Part shown: in pieces, positions 36,938-46,000 of the stretch | Layout of the letters: the number at the start of each line of letters is the position of its first letter | How positions within the stretch are numbered: position 1 is the first letter of the stretch | Assembly: GCF_000960765.1 (NCBI RefSeq) | Contig: NZ_JYNH01000005.1 | Location: forward strand, 1-64,000 | Direction of reading: 5' to 3' | From: Desulfosporosinus sp. I2 | Lineage (GTDB): Bacteria; Bacillota; Desulfitobacteriia; Desulfitobacteriales; Desulfitobacteriaceae | Length of the DNA: 64,000 nucleotides | Made by a program: the position numbers and the translations under genes | The notes under the pieces: model-generated | The model's database searches: none | What the model saw: the letters and a program-made list of their open reading frames with translations, nothing else | What the model was told of the DNA's origin: nothing

Positions 36938-37087
36938 TGTAAAAAAACCCCCAAATAATGTCTTTGGAAAGTAATTCGCTTTTCTCTCATTAATTCCTTT
37001 ATTTAATGGAATAATAAAAAAATACTATGGCAAATAATTTCTCCCAGCAATATAAGTACCGAGCTTATATTAAGGGTCCAGCTTCAG

Positions 37088-37642
37088 CTAGTCTATGATT
37101 TTCACTTTTTCAATGGCTTTGCCAAAATACTCTTTCATTATTTTCCTCTGAGTGTTAATGAGCGCTATATATACTCCATTTTTGACACTTTCCTCTGAGG
37201 GCTCAGCAAACTTAGACGTAAAGTACAAACAAGCATAAGGGGTGAATCCTTTTTCCGCTAAATCCTTTTCAGATAGGCCCGTCAAATAACTCCTGAGATG
37301 ATCTAGCTCTAAACTGAAGCCCTCTGAAAGCCTCTGTGCTTCATCATGGTCAACGACAATATCCTGATACGACAACGCCAATGCTTCGATGAAGGTCTTA
37401 TCTAGATTATTCCTCAAAGCCTTAAGTTGTCCTTTGTTTTTATGATCTACTAACATTGCATAGAGGATCAAAAGCCTTAAAGAAGATAGGCTGCCAATGA
37501 AATCTTCAAACTCTTTTGGTGATAATAAAGAATCGGGGTCAATCGCTAAATAATCATCATAAGTGTAGGACGGAACTTTTAAAACCTCATCAGCAATCAT
37601 TTTTATGAATAAGCTTAAACTGATCTTCTTTTTAAAAAACAT
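37088..37642 (-). CDS. Helical protein of unknown function
   Basis: 184 residues, soluble and mostly helical, opening MFFKKKISLSLFIKMIADEVL. No membrane helix, cysteine motif or enzyme signature. I do not recognise a family. It lies about 75 bp upstream of nothing else on its strand; the next gene upstream is the 112-residue membrane protein, so they may form one transcript. Confidence 0.65.
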   Translation of the reverse strand: MFFKKKISLSLFIKMIADEVLKVPSYTYDDYLAIDPDSLLSPKEFEDFIGSLSSLRLLILYAMLVDHKNKGQLKALRNNLDKTFIEALALSYQDIVVDHDEAQRLSEGFSLELDHLRSYLTGLSEKDLAEKGFTPYACLYFTSKFAEPSEESVKNGVYIALINTQRKIMKEYFGKAIEKVKIID

Positions 37643-37716
37643 ACTTACACTCCTTATCTTTAGTAGAGGACAAAATCCATTTTTCTGTACTTTTGAGGTA
37701 CTAGTCCATCATGATT

Positions 37717-38055
37717 TTATTCCATGCGATCTATCATTGTTCTAAGATCATCTATTCTTTCCGTTAATTTAAACCCAAGTTTTTTATAGATAGAGAAAAA
37801 CACAAAGATATAAGCTACAACGCAAAATAAAAGCACTAAATTACTGTACCATGGCCGCGCGGTCAAAACAAAACCATATTTTATTGCAAAATAAATATTA
37901 ATGTAATTACTAACTAGTGCTAATCCGGCTAAAAAAACTAATACTGTTACAGCTCCTTTTACGTACTCAATCCATAGTTGTCTTTTAGCCAATTTCTTAT
38001 TTATCTTAGGTTGTCCAACTTTTTCTTGGTGATTAGATAACTCCATTCCTGCCAT
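37717..38055 (-). CDS. Two-helix membrane protein of unknown function
   Basis: 112 residues. A basic N-terminal 30 residues precede two membrane helices (about 33-52 and 68-90) and a charged C-terminal helix. No known motif. The true start may be the second ATG (38046), which has GGGAG at better spacing. It follows the MBL gene closely on the same strand. Confidence 0.65.
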   Translation of the reverse strand: MAGMELSNHQEKVGQPKINKKLAKRQLWIEYVKGAVTVLVFLAGLALVSNYINIYFAIKYGFVLTARPWYSNLVLLFCVVAYIFVFFSIYKKLGFKLTERIDDLRTMIDRME

Positions 38056-38094
38056 CTCCCCTTATTTGTACTATTAGATCCCTGCAATAGTTTC

Positions 38095-39363
38095 TTATTT
38101 TTGGGATACCAACTGCCCCTGCTCATTATAAAGTGATCCCAAATCACCTTGATTATTCCAAATATTCAATACTGTCCAAACTAAGACATTGGTTCCTGCT
38201 TCAGCCTGTGCATTCTTTCCGCTGACAACCTTTAGAGTCTCACCCGCTGACAAGGTTAAACCCGAAGGGAAAGTATAGGTCTGATTGCCTTGTTCACTAA
38301 CTAGTTTCCATCCAGTTAGGTCGATCACTTTCTCACTACTATTCTTTATGGTAACAATTTCGTTTCTTAAATCTATGCTTGATATCATCACCGAACCTGA
38401 AGATATATTTGGAGCGTTCTGTACAGGTTGAGCGATTGAGGATGAGGATGAGGATGAGGATGAGGATGAGGACGAGGACGAGGAACCGGATGCCGTGAAT
38501 GTTAGTGTATCTCCATCCGTAGTGGCAACGACCGTTCCATCCTGATCCGTCCGATAGACTTGCACTTTAGCATTGGCTAATTTACTTAACGTAACTTGTG
38601 TAGGATGCCCATAATCATTATTAAGTCCTACAGAAATCACAGCGTACTTTGGAGAAACAGCTTTTAGAAATGCATTTGTTGTTGAACTCGTGCTCCCATG
38701 GTGTCCAACTTTTAACACTGTGGCCTGTAAATCCAGCCCATGTTTCAGCATTTCTGCTTCCGAAATATCTTCGGCATCCCCTGTTAATAGAAAAGAAACC
38801 TTACCAGAGGTGATCTTTAAGACAGCACTGTAGTTATTGAGATCTTCATATTGATCACTATTAGGTGCTAGGAATATTCCCGATATTCCCGGAACATCCA
38901 ACTTAACTTCAGCCTTAACTCTTATTACTTTAGCACCACTGGCTTTAACTGCTGTCAAAAAATCCTCAAACGTTTTTGTATTAGATGGACCATTGGTCAT
39001 ATAAACCTGTTTTGGTGGAAAACTGTGAATCACGGTATCTAGCCCACCAATATGGTCTTCATGAGGGTGAGTGGCGACAACGGCAGAAAGCTCCTTGACT
39101 CCTTGGGATTTAAGATAACTTACTACCCCGGGTCCATCATCCGTATTTCCACCATCGACAAGAATTGTCTGACCGTTAGGAGCAATCACTAAAATACTAT
39201 CCGCCTGGCCAACATTAATAAAATGAACTTGTAAAAGGCTGCTTTTATCCGTTTGGTTGGACGCTATGCTAGGAGTTATCGGTTTTGCTGTACTGCAGCC
39301 AGCAAGAAGCAATAAAGACATGATAATCAGCGGTAGGATAAACCGCCTGTTATGAAATAGCAA
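38095..39363 (-). CDS. ComEC-like metallo-beta-lactamase lipoprotein with lamin-tail domain
   Basis: 422 residues. Lipobox LLLAGC (about residue 22). A metallo-beta-lactamase fold of the ComEC/Rec2 type follows: FINVGQADSILV, ATHPHEDHIGGLD (metal site), LLTGDAE and VGHHGSTSS. A run of about 18 serines (near residue 290) joins it to a C-terminal lamin-tail domain (VTIKNSSEKVIDLTGWKL). It probably acts outside the membrane on nucleic acid or a phosphodiester. The DUF3006 gene 14 bp upstream is its usual partner. Confidence 0.9.
   Translation of the reverse strand: MLFHNRRFILPLIIMSLLLLAGCSTAKPITPSIASNQTDKSSLLQVHFINVGQADSILVIAPNGQTILVDGGNTDDGPGVVSYLKSQGVKELSAVVATHPHEDHIGGLDTVIHSFPPKQVYMTNGPSNTKTFEDFLTAVKASGAKVIRVKAEVKLDVPGISGIFLAPNSDQYEDLNNYSAVLKITSGKVSFLLTGDAEDISEAEMLKHGLDLQATVLKVGHHGSTSSTTNAFLKAVSPKYAVISVGLNNDYGHPTQVTLSKLANAKVQVYRTDQDGTVVATTDGDTLTFTASGSSSSSSSSSSSSSSSSIAQPVQNAPNISSGSVMISSIDLRNEIVTIKNSSEKVIDLTGWKLVSEQGNQTYTFPSGLTLSAGETLKVVSGKNAQAEAGTNVLVWTVLNIWNNQGDLGSLYNEQGQLVSQK
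38437..38484. repeat. GAT/GAC/GAG trinucleotide tract coding poly-Ser
   Basis: Repeats of GAGGAT grading to GAGGAC code the serine linker of the MBL lipoprotein on the minus strand. Such a tract can slip and vary in length between strains while keeping frame. Confidence 0.8.
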
Positions 39364-39377
39364 TGAAGTACTCCTCC

Positions 39378-39581
39378 CTACTCATCGAACAGGTTATCTA
39401 ACATGCGTTTAGATATTTCTGCACGTTCCTTTGTCGCATCAAAGTCAATACCCACCTGAATGCTTATTACATCCCCTTCTTTAATACCTTGCGGCAAAAC
39501 CCATCGGGGTAAATTAAACGTGCGACGATAATCCGTTTCGATGATCGCCCATTCTCCTTCAAAGCGCTCAATAATAAACAA
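39378..39581 (-). CDS. DUF3006 protein
   Basis: 67 residues, full length for DUF3006. IIERFEGEWAIIE, LPQGIKEGDVISI and AEISKRMLDNLF are family features. The domain is a small beta-barrel often next to ComEC-like metallo-beta-lactamases, as here. Function unknown. Confidence 0.88.
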   Translation of the reverse strand: MFIIERFEGEWAIIETDYRRTFNLPRWVLPQGIKEGDVISIQVGIDFDATKERAEISKRMLDNLFDE

Positions 39582-39607
39582 ATTCTAATCCCCTTTACAT
39601 GAGATTA

Positions 39608-39747
39608 CTAAACACGGGGGAAACTGTGGAAACGCGGGGACAGGTACACTGTTTCATGAGGAAACAGTGTACCTGTCCCCGCGTTTCCCCCTGTCCCCGC
39701 GTTTCCCCCTACCCCATGTTTCCCTGTCCCCATGTTTCCACTGTTTC
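39608..39747. repeat. REP-like hairpin with G/C-skewed tandem units
   Basis: A perfect 28-bp inverted repeat (39628-39655 with 39661-39688; 5-nt loop) is followed by direct, decaying copies of CTGTCCCC-GTTTCC (to about 39747). The CCTGTCCCC motif recurs in the tandem repeat at 58834-58903. It resembles REP elements mobilised by RAYT-type transposases. No transposase is in the window. Confidence 0.85.
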
Positions 39748-39828
39748 CTTTTTTGGCATTGACTACGAACAAGTTTCCACGTATTCTAGCAATAATTAAC
39801 CGATTGTACTAGAAAGGAGCCTGACACT

Positions 39829-40014
39829 ATGTATGCTATCGTAAATTCAGATTGTATTGGTTGCGGTGCCTGCGAAGAGATTTGTCCACAGGTTTTCAGG
39901 ATGAATAGCTACGAGATTGCTGAAGCTTATCTCAATCCCATTCCACAAGCTTCTGAAGAATCCACTAGAGAAGCGGCAAAAAATTGCCCGGTCGCAGCCA
40001 TTATTTTAGAATGA
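39829..40014 (+). CDS. Single-cluster [4Fe-4S] ferredoxin
   Basis: 61 residues, starting after GAAAGGAGCC. Cluster ligands are in DCIGCGACEEICPQVF plus a distal NCPVAAI. The domain would carry one [4Fe-4S] cluster; a second disulfide pair is not present. A soluble low-potential electron carrier. Its 3' end overlaps the convergent threonine aldolase gene by 14 nt. Confidence 0.92.
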   Translation: MYAIVNSDCIGCGACEEICPQVFRMNSYEIAEAYLNPIPQASEESTREAAKNCPVAAIILE

Positions 40015-41050
40015 CATTATCACCCTCAAGGGCCTTTTCCATGTCCTCAATAAAGGCTAATATCGCTTCCTCTTTCGTCGCCCAAGAGGTGACAAGGCGG
40101 ATCGCAGAGTTTTCAGCATCAACCTTTGACCAAACAAAAAATGCGTAATCCTTCTGTAGATCTGTAATCAATCGATTGGGTAGTATAGGAAATAGTTGGT
40201 TTGATGGCGAGTTTACTAAGAACCTAAAGCCTGCTCTGCTAATTTCCGCCCTGAGTATGTCTGCCATTTTATTGGCATGCTTGGCCAGATCAATATAAAG
40301 GTTATCTCTAAAAAGCTCAAGAAATTGTATTCCTAAGAGTCTTCCTTTAGCGAGGAGTGCCCCTTTTTGCTTCATATGAAATCGGAAATCTTCCTTAAGC
40401 GATTGGCGACAAATCACTAACGCTTCCCCAATAAGTGCTCCATTTTTGGTTCCTCCAATATAGAAAGCATCCACAAGTCTTCCTAAATCAGAGAGTTCCA
40501 GGTTACTCTCTTCTGAACACAAAGCTGAACCTAACCTAGCTCCATCCATGAACAGAAAAAGATTGTTTTCCTTGCAGAACCTACTTAGCTGTTCCAGTTC
40601 GTACTTATTATAAATTGTGCCGATTTCCGTCGGATTTGAAATATAGACCAACTTGGGCTTCACCATGTGTTCGTCAGTATGTAAATCAAGTGCCGCCTTG
40701 ATGTGGGAATCGTTAAGTTTCCCATCCTCTACTTCTATGGATATAATTTTATGCCCAGTGGCCTCTATTGCTCCGGTTTCATGTACCAAAATATGACCCG
40801 TATTGGCGGCAATGACAGCTTCATGAGGCCTTAAAAATGCCGAAATAGCGGTAAGATTTGTTTGCGTACCCCCTGAGAGCAGATGAATATCGAGGTCGTT
40901 TCTCCCCATTCTTTCCTTTAACAGATCAACTGCTTTCCTCGTATAACAATCCTCTCCATACCCTTCATCCTGCTTAAAGTTTGATTCAATCAAGGCCTCC
41001 AATATTCTTGGATGCGCTCCCTCACTGTAGTCGTTCTTAAAACTGTACAT
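40001..41050 (-). CDS. Low-specificity threonine aldolase family protein
   Basis: 349 residues, PLP-dependent beta-eliminating lyase family (PF01212). SGGTQTNLTAISAFLRP (phosphate site), YISNPTEIGTIY, LFMDGARLGSAL (Asp pairing the cofactor) and FYIGGTKNGALIGEAL, where Lys carries PLP. It would split threonine or allo-threonine to glycine and acetaldehyde. Single-gene unit. Confidence 0.9.
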   Translation of the reverse strand: MYSFKNDYSEGAHPRILEALIESNFKQDEGYGEDCYTRKAVDLLKERMGRNDLDIHLLSGGTQTNLTAISAFLRPHEAVIAANTGHILVHETGAIEATGHKIISIEVEDGKLNDSHIKAALDLHTDEHMVKPKLVYISNPTEIGTIYNKYELEQLSRFCKENNLFLFMDGARLGSALCSEESNLELSDLGRLVDAFYIGGTKNGALIGEALVICRQSLKEDFRFHMKQKGALLAKGRLLGIQFLELFRDNLYIDLAKHANKMADILRAEISRAGFRFLVNSPSNQLFPILPNRLITDLQKDYAFFVWSKVDAENSAIRLVTSWATKEEAILAFIEDMEKALEGDNVILK

Positions 41051-41116
41051 TTTTAGGACTCCCTTTTGTTTTATCCAATTTTCAACCCCTCCCTACTATA
41101 AGAGGAGGGGCTTCGT

Positions 41117-41503
41117 TTAACTCATAATTGTCTTTAGCTTTTCCACAAGTGGTATATCTGCAGGGGCATAGTCATATAAGTCTAACTCATGACGATTAAC
41201 CCATTCAATGCGACTGTGAACGTTCAATGTCAAGTCACCGGAAAGCCACTTACACCAGAAAGACATTAGCTTAATTGTACCACTATTATATGTATAGATG
41301 CTTTCAGCGAAGAAATCTAAAACTTCAATATCTACGTTTAATTCTTCTTTAATTTCTCGTTTTAAACATTCTTGAGGAGTCTCTCCAGACTCAATTTTAC
41401 CCCCCGGGAACTCCCATTTGGTAGCTAAATTTTGGTCTAGCGCCCGTTGGGCTATGAGTATTGCTTTATCTCTTAAGATAATGGCGGCAGTTACTTCTGT
41501 CAT
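41117..41503 (-). CDS. Nudix hydrolase, MutT-like
   Basis: 128 residues from ATG 41503 (TTG at 41527 would add eight). The full Nudix box GGKIESGETPQECLKREIKEEL is present, with VTAAIILRDKAILIAQR at the N-terminus, as in 8-oxo-dGTP diphosphatases (MutT). It most likely cleans oxidised nucleotides. Confidence 0.88.
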   Translation of the reverse strand: MTEVTAAIILRDKAILIAQRALDQNLATKWEFPGGKIESGETPQECLKREIKEELNVDIEVLDFFAESIYTYNSGTIKLMSFWCKWLSGDLTLNVHSRIEWVNRHELDLYDYAPADIPLVEKLKTIMS

Positions 41504-41593
41504 GTTTTTCAAACCCTTTAGCTTCAATTTCCTGAAACCCTTCTACGATTCCTATCCTCATTTTCTCCAGTCGCTGTGACACTCACTTCTAAA

Positions 41594-42651
41594 CTATTCA
41601 ATAATATATTCGACAAAAAGGGTTCGTTCATTCACGAGATTATGTTCGAGAACCCGCACTTGCTTGAGATTTATCTTACCTTCAAAAACACGAACGATTG
41701 GGCGAGTTGGTAACCCTTTGTTTTGTCCGACAATAACACCCGTCTCACCATTATTAAGCTTAACAGTATATCCGGTTGGATAGGCAGCAATATACTGTAA
41801 AAATATCCGAATTAGCTCCTGGCGGAAACGCACCCCAGCGTTTGCCATCATAATTTCACAGGCTACATGGGGTAATACTCTTGGAATGCCAGGAGAACCA
41901 TGGATCAAACAATCATAGAAATCAGCAACCGCAACAATCTCAGCCTGAGGGTGAATAGCCGTGCCTTTTATCTGTCGTGGATAACCTTTGCCATTTGTCC
42001 ATTCATGATGTTGATAAGCCATATGGGCAATAAAAATACTAGAGTCTTTCTTTTTACGGAGTAGATCATAGCCCTGTGTTGTGTGAGTTTGGTATAACTC
42101 CCTTTCTTCCTGTGTTAAGGGGCCTCGCTTATTAACAATTTCTTTCGGCAAATTGACAATTCCTACATCATGGAGCAGGCACCTAACGCAAGTTCATTGA
42201 GCTTATCAACAGGTAAGCCAAGCCCTTTGCCAAGCACGCTAGCTAATACGCAGACGTTTACAGAATGAGCATATAATCGATTATCTATATTACGAATATC
42301 CATGAGGCTAATCATTATTTCCTTTTGAAAGAGAATATCCTGCACGATATTTCTTATTGATCCTTGTAGATCTGATTCGTTATCCTTTCCTATTTGAATA
42401 GCTTTACAAGATTTTTCAATGGTAGCCATAGCCTCGTAACGGTGTTGATCCGATATAACATCCTCAATGATAATATCACTGGTCAAATCATCATCAATAT
42501 ATATACCATGGACACCTAAATCCCGCAAGCGATTAATAAATGGTACGGTCAGAGCCACGCCCTTACCGAGTAATATCTTACCGTTTGAGGTGTAAATCTC
42601 CTTTGCTAAGACATCACCTTCATTAAGGCGCCCAACACTTACTTCTCGCAC
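41594..42651 (-). pseudogene. HD-GYP phosphodiesterase, frameshifted
   Basis: The upstream frame (42651 to 42163) covers an N-terminal domain (VGRLNEGDVLAKEIYTSNGK) and the start of HD (YAHSVNVCVLASVLG...LALGAC). There a missing base after GGTGCC turns LLHDVGIVNLPKEIV into a stop at 42163. The second frame (from about 42180) continues through LPKEIVNKRGPLTQEE and the GYP-type HHEWTNGKGYPRQIKG to 41594. Adding one base gives a whole roughly 350-residue c-di-GMP phosphodiesterase. All motifs survive, so this may be recent or a base-call error. Confidence 0.85.
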
Positions 42652-42825
42652 TTTGTTTCCTCCAATAGAAATCAGTTTAATTTCCCAAACCCTTACTACA
42701 AATTATAATAGTATTTCGGCATAAAAGTGTTATTTCCTTTAACTTCTTACAAATGAATGCTAACTTGTCTAATATTTATGGAATGCAATGAAGTACAATA
42801 ACAATAGTTTATAAGATTGAAGAAA

Positions 42826-42860
42826 ACAGACCCTTTCTTTTTCACTTCGAAAGGGTCTGT
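42826..42860 (-). terminator. Terminator after nhaC
   Basis: ACAGACCCTTTC pairs perfectly with GAAAGGGTCTGT over 12 bp; four Ts follow on the minus strand, 12 bp past the nhaC stop. Confidence 0.75.
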
Positions 42861-42872
42861 TGAAGAATTTGC

Positions 42873-44288
42873 TTAAAAATAGGAAGCAATCCCAAATAAA
42901 ATGACGCTAATGCCTGCAGCGATCAGTGACGGCTTCAACTTGAAATGGGCATATCCCATCAAGGGAACCTCAAGAATTGAACACAATGCTACAGAATTAT
43001 CACTTAAAGGGGAAGCAAAAGCCCCAAACGTACCGCCGGCAAAGATAGCCCCAATAACCAGAACAATATTGGACCCAGCCTGATAGGCAAGTGTAACCCC
43101 AAGGGGCATTAACAACCCCCAAGTCCCCCAGGATGATCCAATAAAGTAAGAAAGGACGCATCCTAATAAAAAAACTACAGGGGCTATCAAAGCGGGCGGA
43201 ATCCAGCCATTCAAATGGGTTGCAATATAACTGGAAAAACCCAAATCCTCAGACACTGCTGACAAAGCCCAAACCAAGGTCAACATGAGGATAACGGGAA
43301 CTAATTCGTTACCCCCGTTTACGAAATGAGTCACTAATTTGGCGATGCTGTAGCGCTGGATGAGATAAAAAAAGATGGATACGATCAATGTAATAAACAA
43401 CGCCTCGAGCATGACACTCAGTGGATCTGCTTTCACAAACGCGTCAATAAACCCACTCGCCTGCGTGTGCCCATCCCACCAACTCAAAAAAAGAGTCATC
43501 GACAGTACAATACTAAGGGGCAATAAGAGGTTCCAAGGCTTACTAGGGGTATCCTTTTCATAAGCCTGCAGACATTTTTTAAGCTCTTCTTCTTCTTTCT
43601 GAGCATCAGGGTCTTTCTCATCATGCCCCTCTGAAACGTTGTCTAAGTCTTTGAAGAAACTATAGTAAACTCCCATAGCAATAATGACAAGAGAAAAGAA
43701 ATTAAAGGGGATACTCCTAATATAAATAGTGTAAGGTCGATCATTGATACCAACATTCTGCAGGGCTGTCCCGATCAAGGACACCATATAACCGACGAAG
43801 GCTGTCGCAATAGGTACGAGCACAACGACAGGATTTGAGGTAACATCAATGGCAAACCCTATCTTCTGAGATGAAATAGGTAATCTCTTTTTTAAAATCT
43901 TCATAATGGGTGCAATAGTTACAATCCTAAAGTTAGGATTATTAAAGGTTCCTAATGTTGAAACCCAAATGAGCAACATAGCAGCTCGTTTGGTTTTTAC
44001 TCTACGCCCCACAAGGTCAACAAAGCCTTTAATTCCCCCCGTCATCTTCGTTAAGCTAATAAGTCCTGCAAACACATAGAGGAACGTGATCATACGGATA
44101 TTGTTGGGTTTAGCTAGGTTGACCGTAATATAGGAGATCAATGTTTTAATTCCGCCAAAAAGATCCGGCTGTATAAGGTAACACCCTAAGATTAAACCCG
44201 CAAATAATCCCGGTTGAACTTGTTTGGATAGTATTGCAATAGGAATAACCACGAGAAAGGGTAAGAGAGAAACCCAAGAACTGTCCAT
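42873..44288 (-). CDS. nhaC: NhaC-family Na+/H+ antiporter
   Basis: 471 residues, about eleven helices, of the NhaC superfamily (YuiF-like). Visible are KTKRAAMLLIWVSTLGTFNNPNFRIV, the GSSWGTWGLLMPLGVTLAY stretch and GGTFGAFASPLSDNSVA. It exchanges Na+ for H+, or a carboxylate such as malate and lactate; the exact substrate is unsure. It lies 100 bp after a DUF3786 gene on the same strand and may share its transcript. Confidence 0.85.
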   Translation of the reverse strand: MDSSWVSLLPFLVVIPIAILSKQVQPGLFAGLILGCYLIQPDLFGGIKTLISYITVNLAKPNNIRMITFLYVFAGLISLTKMTGGIKGFVDLVGRRVKTKRAAMLLIWVSTLGTFNNPNFRIVTIAPIMKILKKRLPISSQKIGFAIDVTSNPVVVLVPIATAFVGYMVSLIGTALQNVGINDRPYTIYIRSIPFNFFSLVIIAMGVYYSFFKDLDNVSEGHDEKDPDAQKEEEELKKCLQAYEKDTPSKPWNLLLPLSIVLSMTLFLSWWDGHTQASGFIDAFVKADPLSVMLEALFITLIVSIFFYLIQRYSIAKLVTHFVNGGNELVPVILMLTLVWALSAVSEDLGFSSYIATHLNGWIPPALIAPVVFLLGCVLSYFIGSSWGTWGLLMPLGVTLAYQAGSNIVLVIGAIFAGGTFGAFASPLSDNSVALCSILEVPLMGYAHFKLKPSLIAAGISVILFGIASYF

Positions 44289-44387
44289 ATAGACCCTCCA
44301 TCAGACTTAGCTTGCCCTGAAAGGTCAGAATAATGCGTTCAAAAATGATCATACCCAAACAGGCAGAGACTATCCTAGCTTTGGGTA

Positions 44388-45005
44388 CTATGTAGTTGCC
44401 CCCCGCATTAATTTTCTCGCCAAATACATACCCAGGCCAATAACGCTCTCAATGTGCAACAGGTTTTCAATGGAGGGCTCGAATAGAATGGTGGCATTGG
44501 CTCGAACATCTTCATCTCCTTCCCAAACAATCACACACAAGGGGATTTCAGGAAAGGCCTGGAAAATGGCGGACGCATCACCAAAAGATGCAGGTTGCCC
44601 CCCCAAGGTAGCTGCACATGTTAATAGTTGTTTAGATTGCAGTCCAAACGTCTTGATGAGACCAATAATCGAATTTTTATGAAACGCTGGATAGAACAAC
44701 ATGCCACCGTTCGGTATTTCTTTAAGGCTAACCCATTTTTTAACAGTTTTCCGAGGTGGTCTTGCATAGGCCAAGTAATTAAGTATTATGATCGATGCCA
44801 TAATTTCTGGTACGTGTCCGTCAACTTTCCTGCAGATTGTTTCGGTATTACAATCCAGAATATACTCGGAATTAAAGAACGTAACGACAAATTGACGGGT
44901 ATCACTATAATAAGTAACCGCCAGCTGTGTTGCGATTTCTTCAGGCACCTTCTTCTTTAAATCCTGCCAGTATTTATCATAAGCAACTCGATAATTAGTT
45001 TCCAT
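44388..45005 (-). CDS. DUF3786 domain protein
   Basis: 205 residues from ATG 45005, preceded by GGAGGTG. Family landmarks include AYDKYWQDLKKK at the start and GLIKTFGLQSKQLLTCAATLGG with IPLCVIVWEGDEDV. Found in anaerobes, often beside corrinoid or iron-sulfur proteins. Function unknown. It is the first coding gene after the noncoding block. Confidence 0.85.
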   Translation of the reverse strand: METNYRVAYDKYWQDLKKKVPEEIATQLAVTYYSDTRQFVVTFFNSEYILDCNTETICRKVDGHVPEIMASIIILNYLAYARPPRKTVKKWVSLKEIPNGGMLFYPAFHKNSIIGLIKTFGLQSKQLLTCAATLGGQPASFGDASAIFQAFPEIPLCVIVWEGDEDVRANATILFEPSIENLLHIESVIGLGMYLARKLMRGATT

Positions 45006-45101
45006 TTTCAGACACCTCCACCTCAATCTAGCCTGTGAGTAGCTTTTTCAGCCTCACATCGACCTCTGAAAGCGAATACCACCCACCTCATTTCTACGAA
45101 T

Positions 45102-45836
45102 AAAAAAGAAGGCTACTCGTCGAATAGCCTTTACCTCTAAAATTAAATCCCGCAAAGTTCCTCCAGAATTAATGGATACACGGCTCTAGATTAATCTTCA
45201 ACAAACTTACAAAACGTTATTAACCGGAGTATTGAGGTTCGTAACAACTACACCTTACAACTACGAAAACTAAACCAGATAAATGATCTGCTCTAACCAA
45301 CCAGTAAGGGAATCCACTTAACCTAACTAACGTGAACCAGTCAAAAACTATAGTTTTAAAGGTAATGAAACTAATCTGGACAAATCCTCCACTATTTCTT
45401 CAATGACTTTAGGTCTAACTGGGATTTAATTCTGAAAAAAGTCACCACAGGGAAAACTTCGATTCGATCCTACACTCGAAAGTCATACCACTCTTCCTAG
45501 CTACAAATTCTGACTAACCATTTTGTCTAACAAAACGGACTGCTGATTACTAACCACCAACTTTAACTAACCACTAACCACTAACCACTAACAGAGTTTC
45601 CGATGACCAAACTACTAATGACCAACTGACTTACTTCTAAATGAGAAGAGGAACTTTGCGGGAAAACTTTTTTTTTAAACTACAAAAACCACCCTTCTAG
45701 GTGGCTCCAATTCTTCGAAAATTCAGCATCAAAACTTAACTAATTGCAATGCTTAAACCTTCGATGAATCGAAACTTTACCTAGCACGCTACCAATAAGT
45801 TATTTGCAACCTGAATCTTTATAATTAAGTCTTTCT
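45102..45836 (-). ncRNA. Candidate large structured noncoding RNA (about 730 nt)
   Basis: Minus strand. No open frame of note, yet it has a consensus promoter (45843-45870), a strong terminator (AAGGCTA/TAGCCTT at 45109-45131 then TTTTTT) and a perfect 16-bp long-range stem joining 45148-45163 to 45648-45663, enclosing about 480 nt. Inside it TGGTTAG occurs six times. A leader with several hairpins (near 45776, 45740 and 45695) precedes the closed domain. This layout is that of giant structured RNAs such as OLE, ROOL or GOLLD, but I cannot match the sequence to any of them. It is not tmRNA, RNase P RNA, SRP RNA or 6S RNA by their known signatures. Confidence 0.7.
45684..45706 (-). terminator. 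Internal hairpin in the ncRNA leader
   Basis: On the minus strand CCACC-TAGAAG-GGTGG is followed by TTTTTG, about 145 nt after the promoter. It could release a short transcript and so act as a switch point before the large closed domain. Confidence 0.5.
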
Positions 45837-45842
45837 ACCTTT

Positions 45843-45870
45843 ATTATAACTTAATTTGGCTCTCTGTCAA
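45843..45870 (-). promoter_or_regulatory. Consensus sigma-A promoter of the ncRNA
   Basis: TTGACA (45865-45870), 16-bp spacer, TATAAT (45843-45848) on the minus strand, reading into the gene-free block. Both hexamers are perfect. Confidence 0.8.
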
Positions 45871-45952
45871 GTGCCTCCCATAAGAAAACACAGAAAAATC
45901 CTCAACAAAGAGCCGTCGCATGACTCTGTAAAATACTAGGTTTACGAAATAC

Positions 45953-45972
45953 CCCCACTTATTTCAGTGGGG
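45953..45972 (-). terminator. Terminator after M42 peptidase
   Basis: CCCCACT/AGTGGGG 7-bp stem, followed on the minus strand by GTATTTCG. The T run is short, so termination may be moderate. Confidence 0.5.
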
Positions 45973-46000
45973 ATATTTAAACTTGGATAAACGGTCCCCT

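Noticed and set aside
45684-45706. T-box, because of AGGGTGG
   Set aside because: The ACCGCG part of the T-box sequence and a stem I with specifier loop are absent.
45102-45836. tmRNA, RNase P RNA, SRP RNA or 6S RNA
   Set aside because: No tRNA-like CCA end with tag frame, no RNase P GAGGAAAGUC core, no SRP tetraloop domain and too long for 6S.
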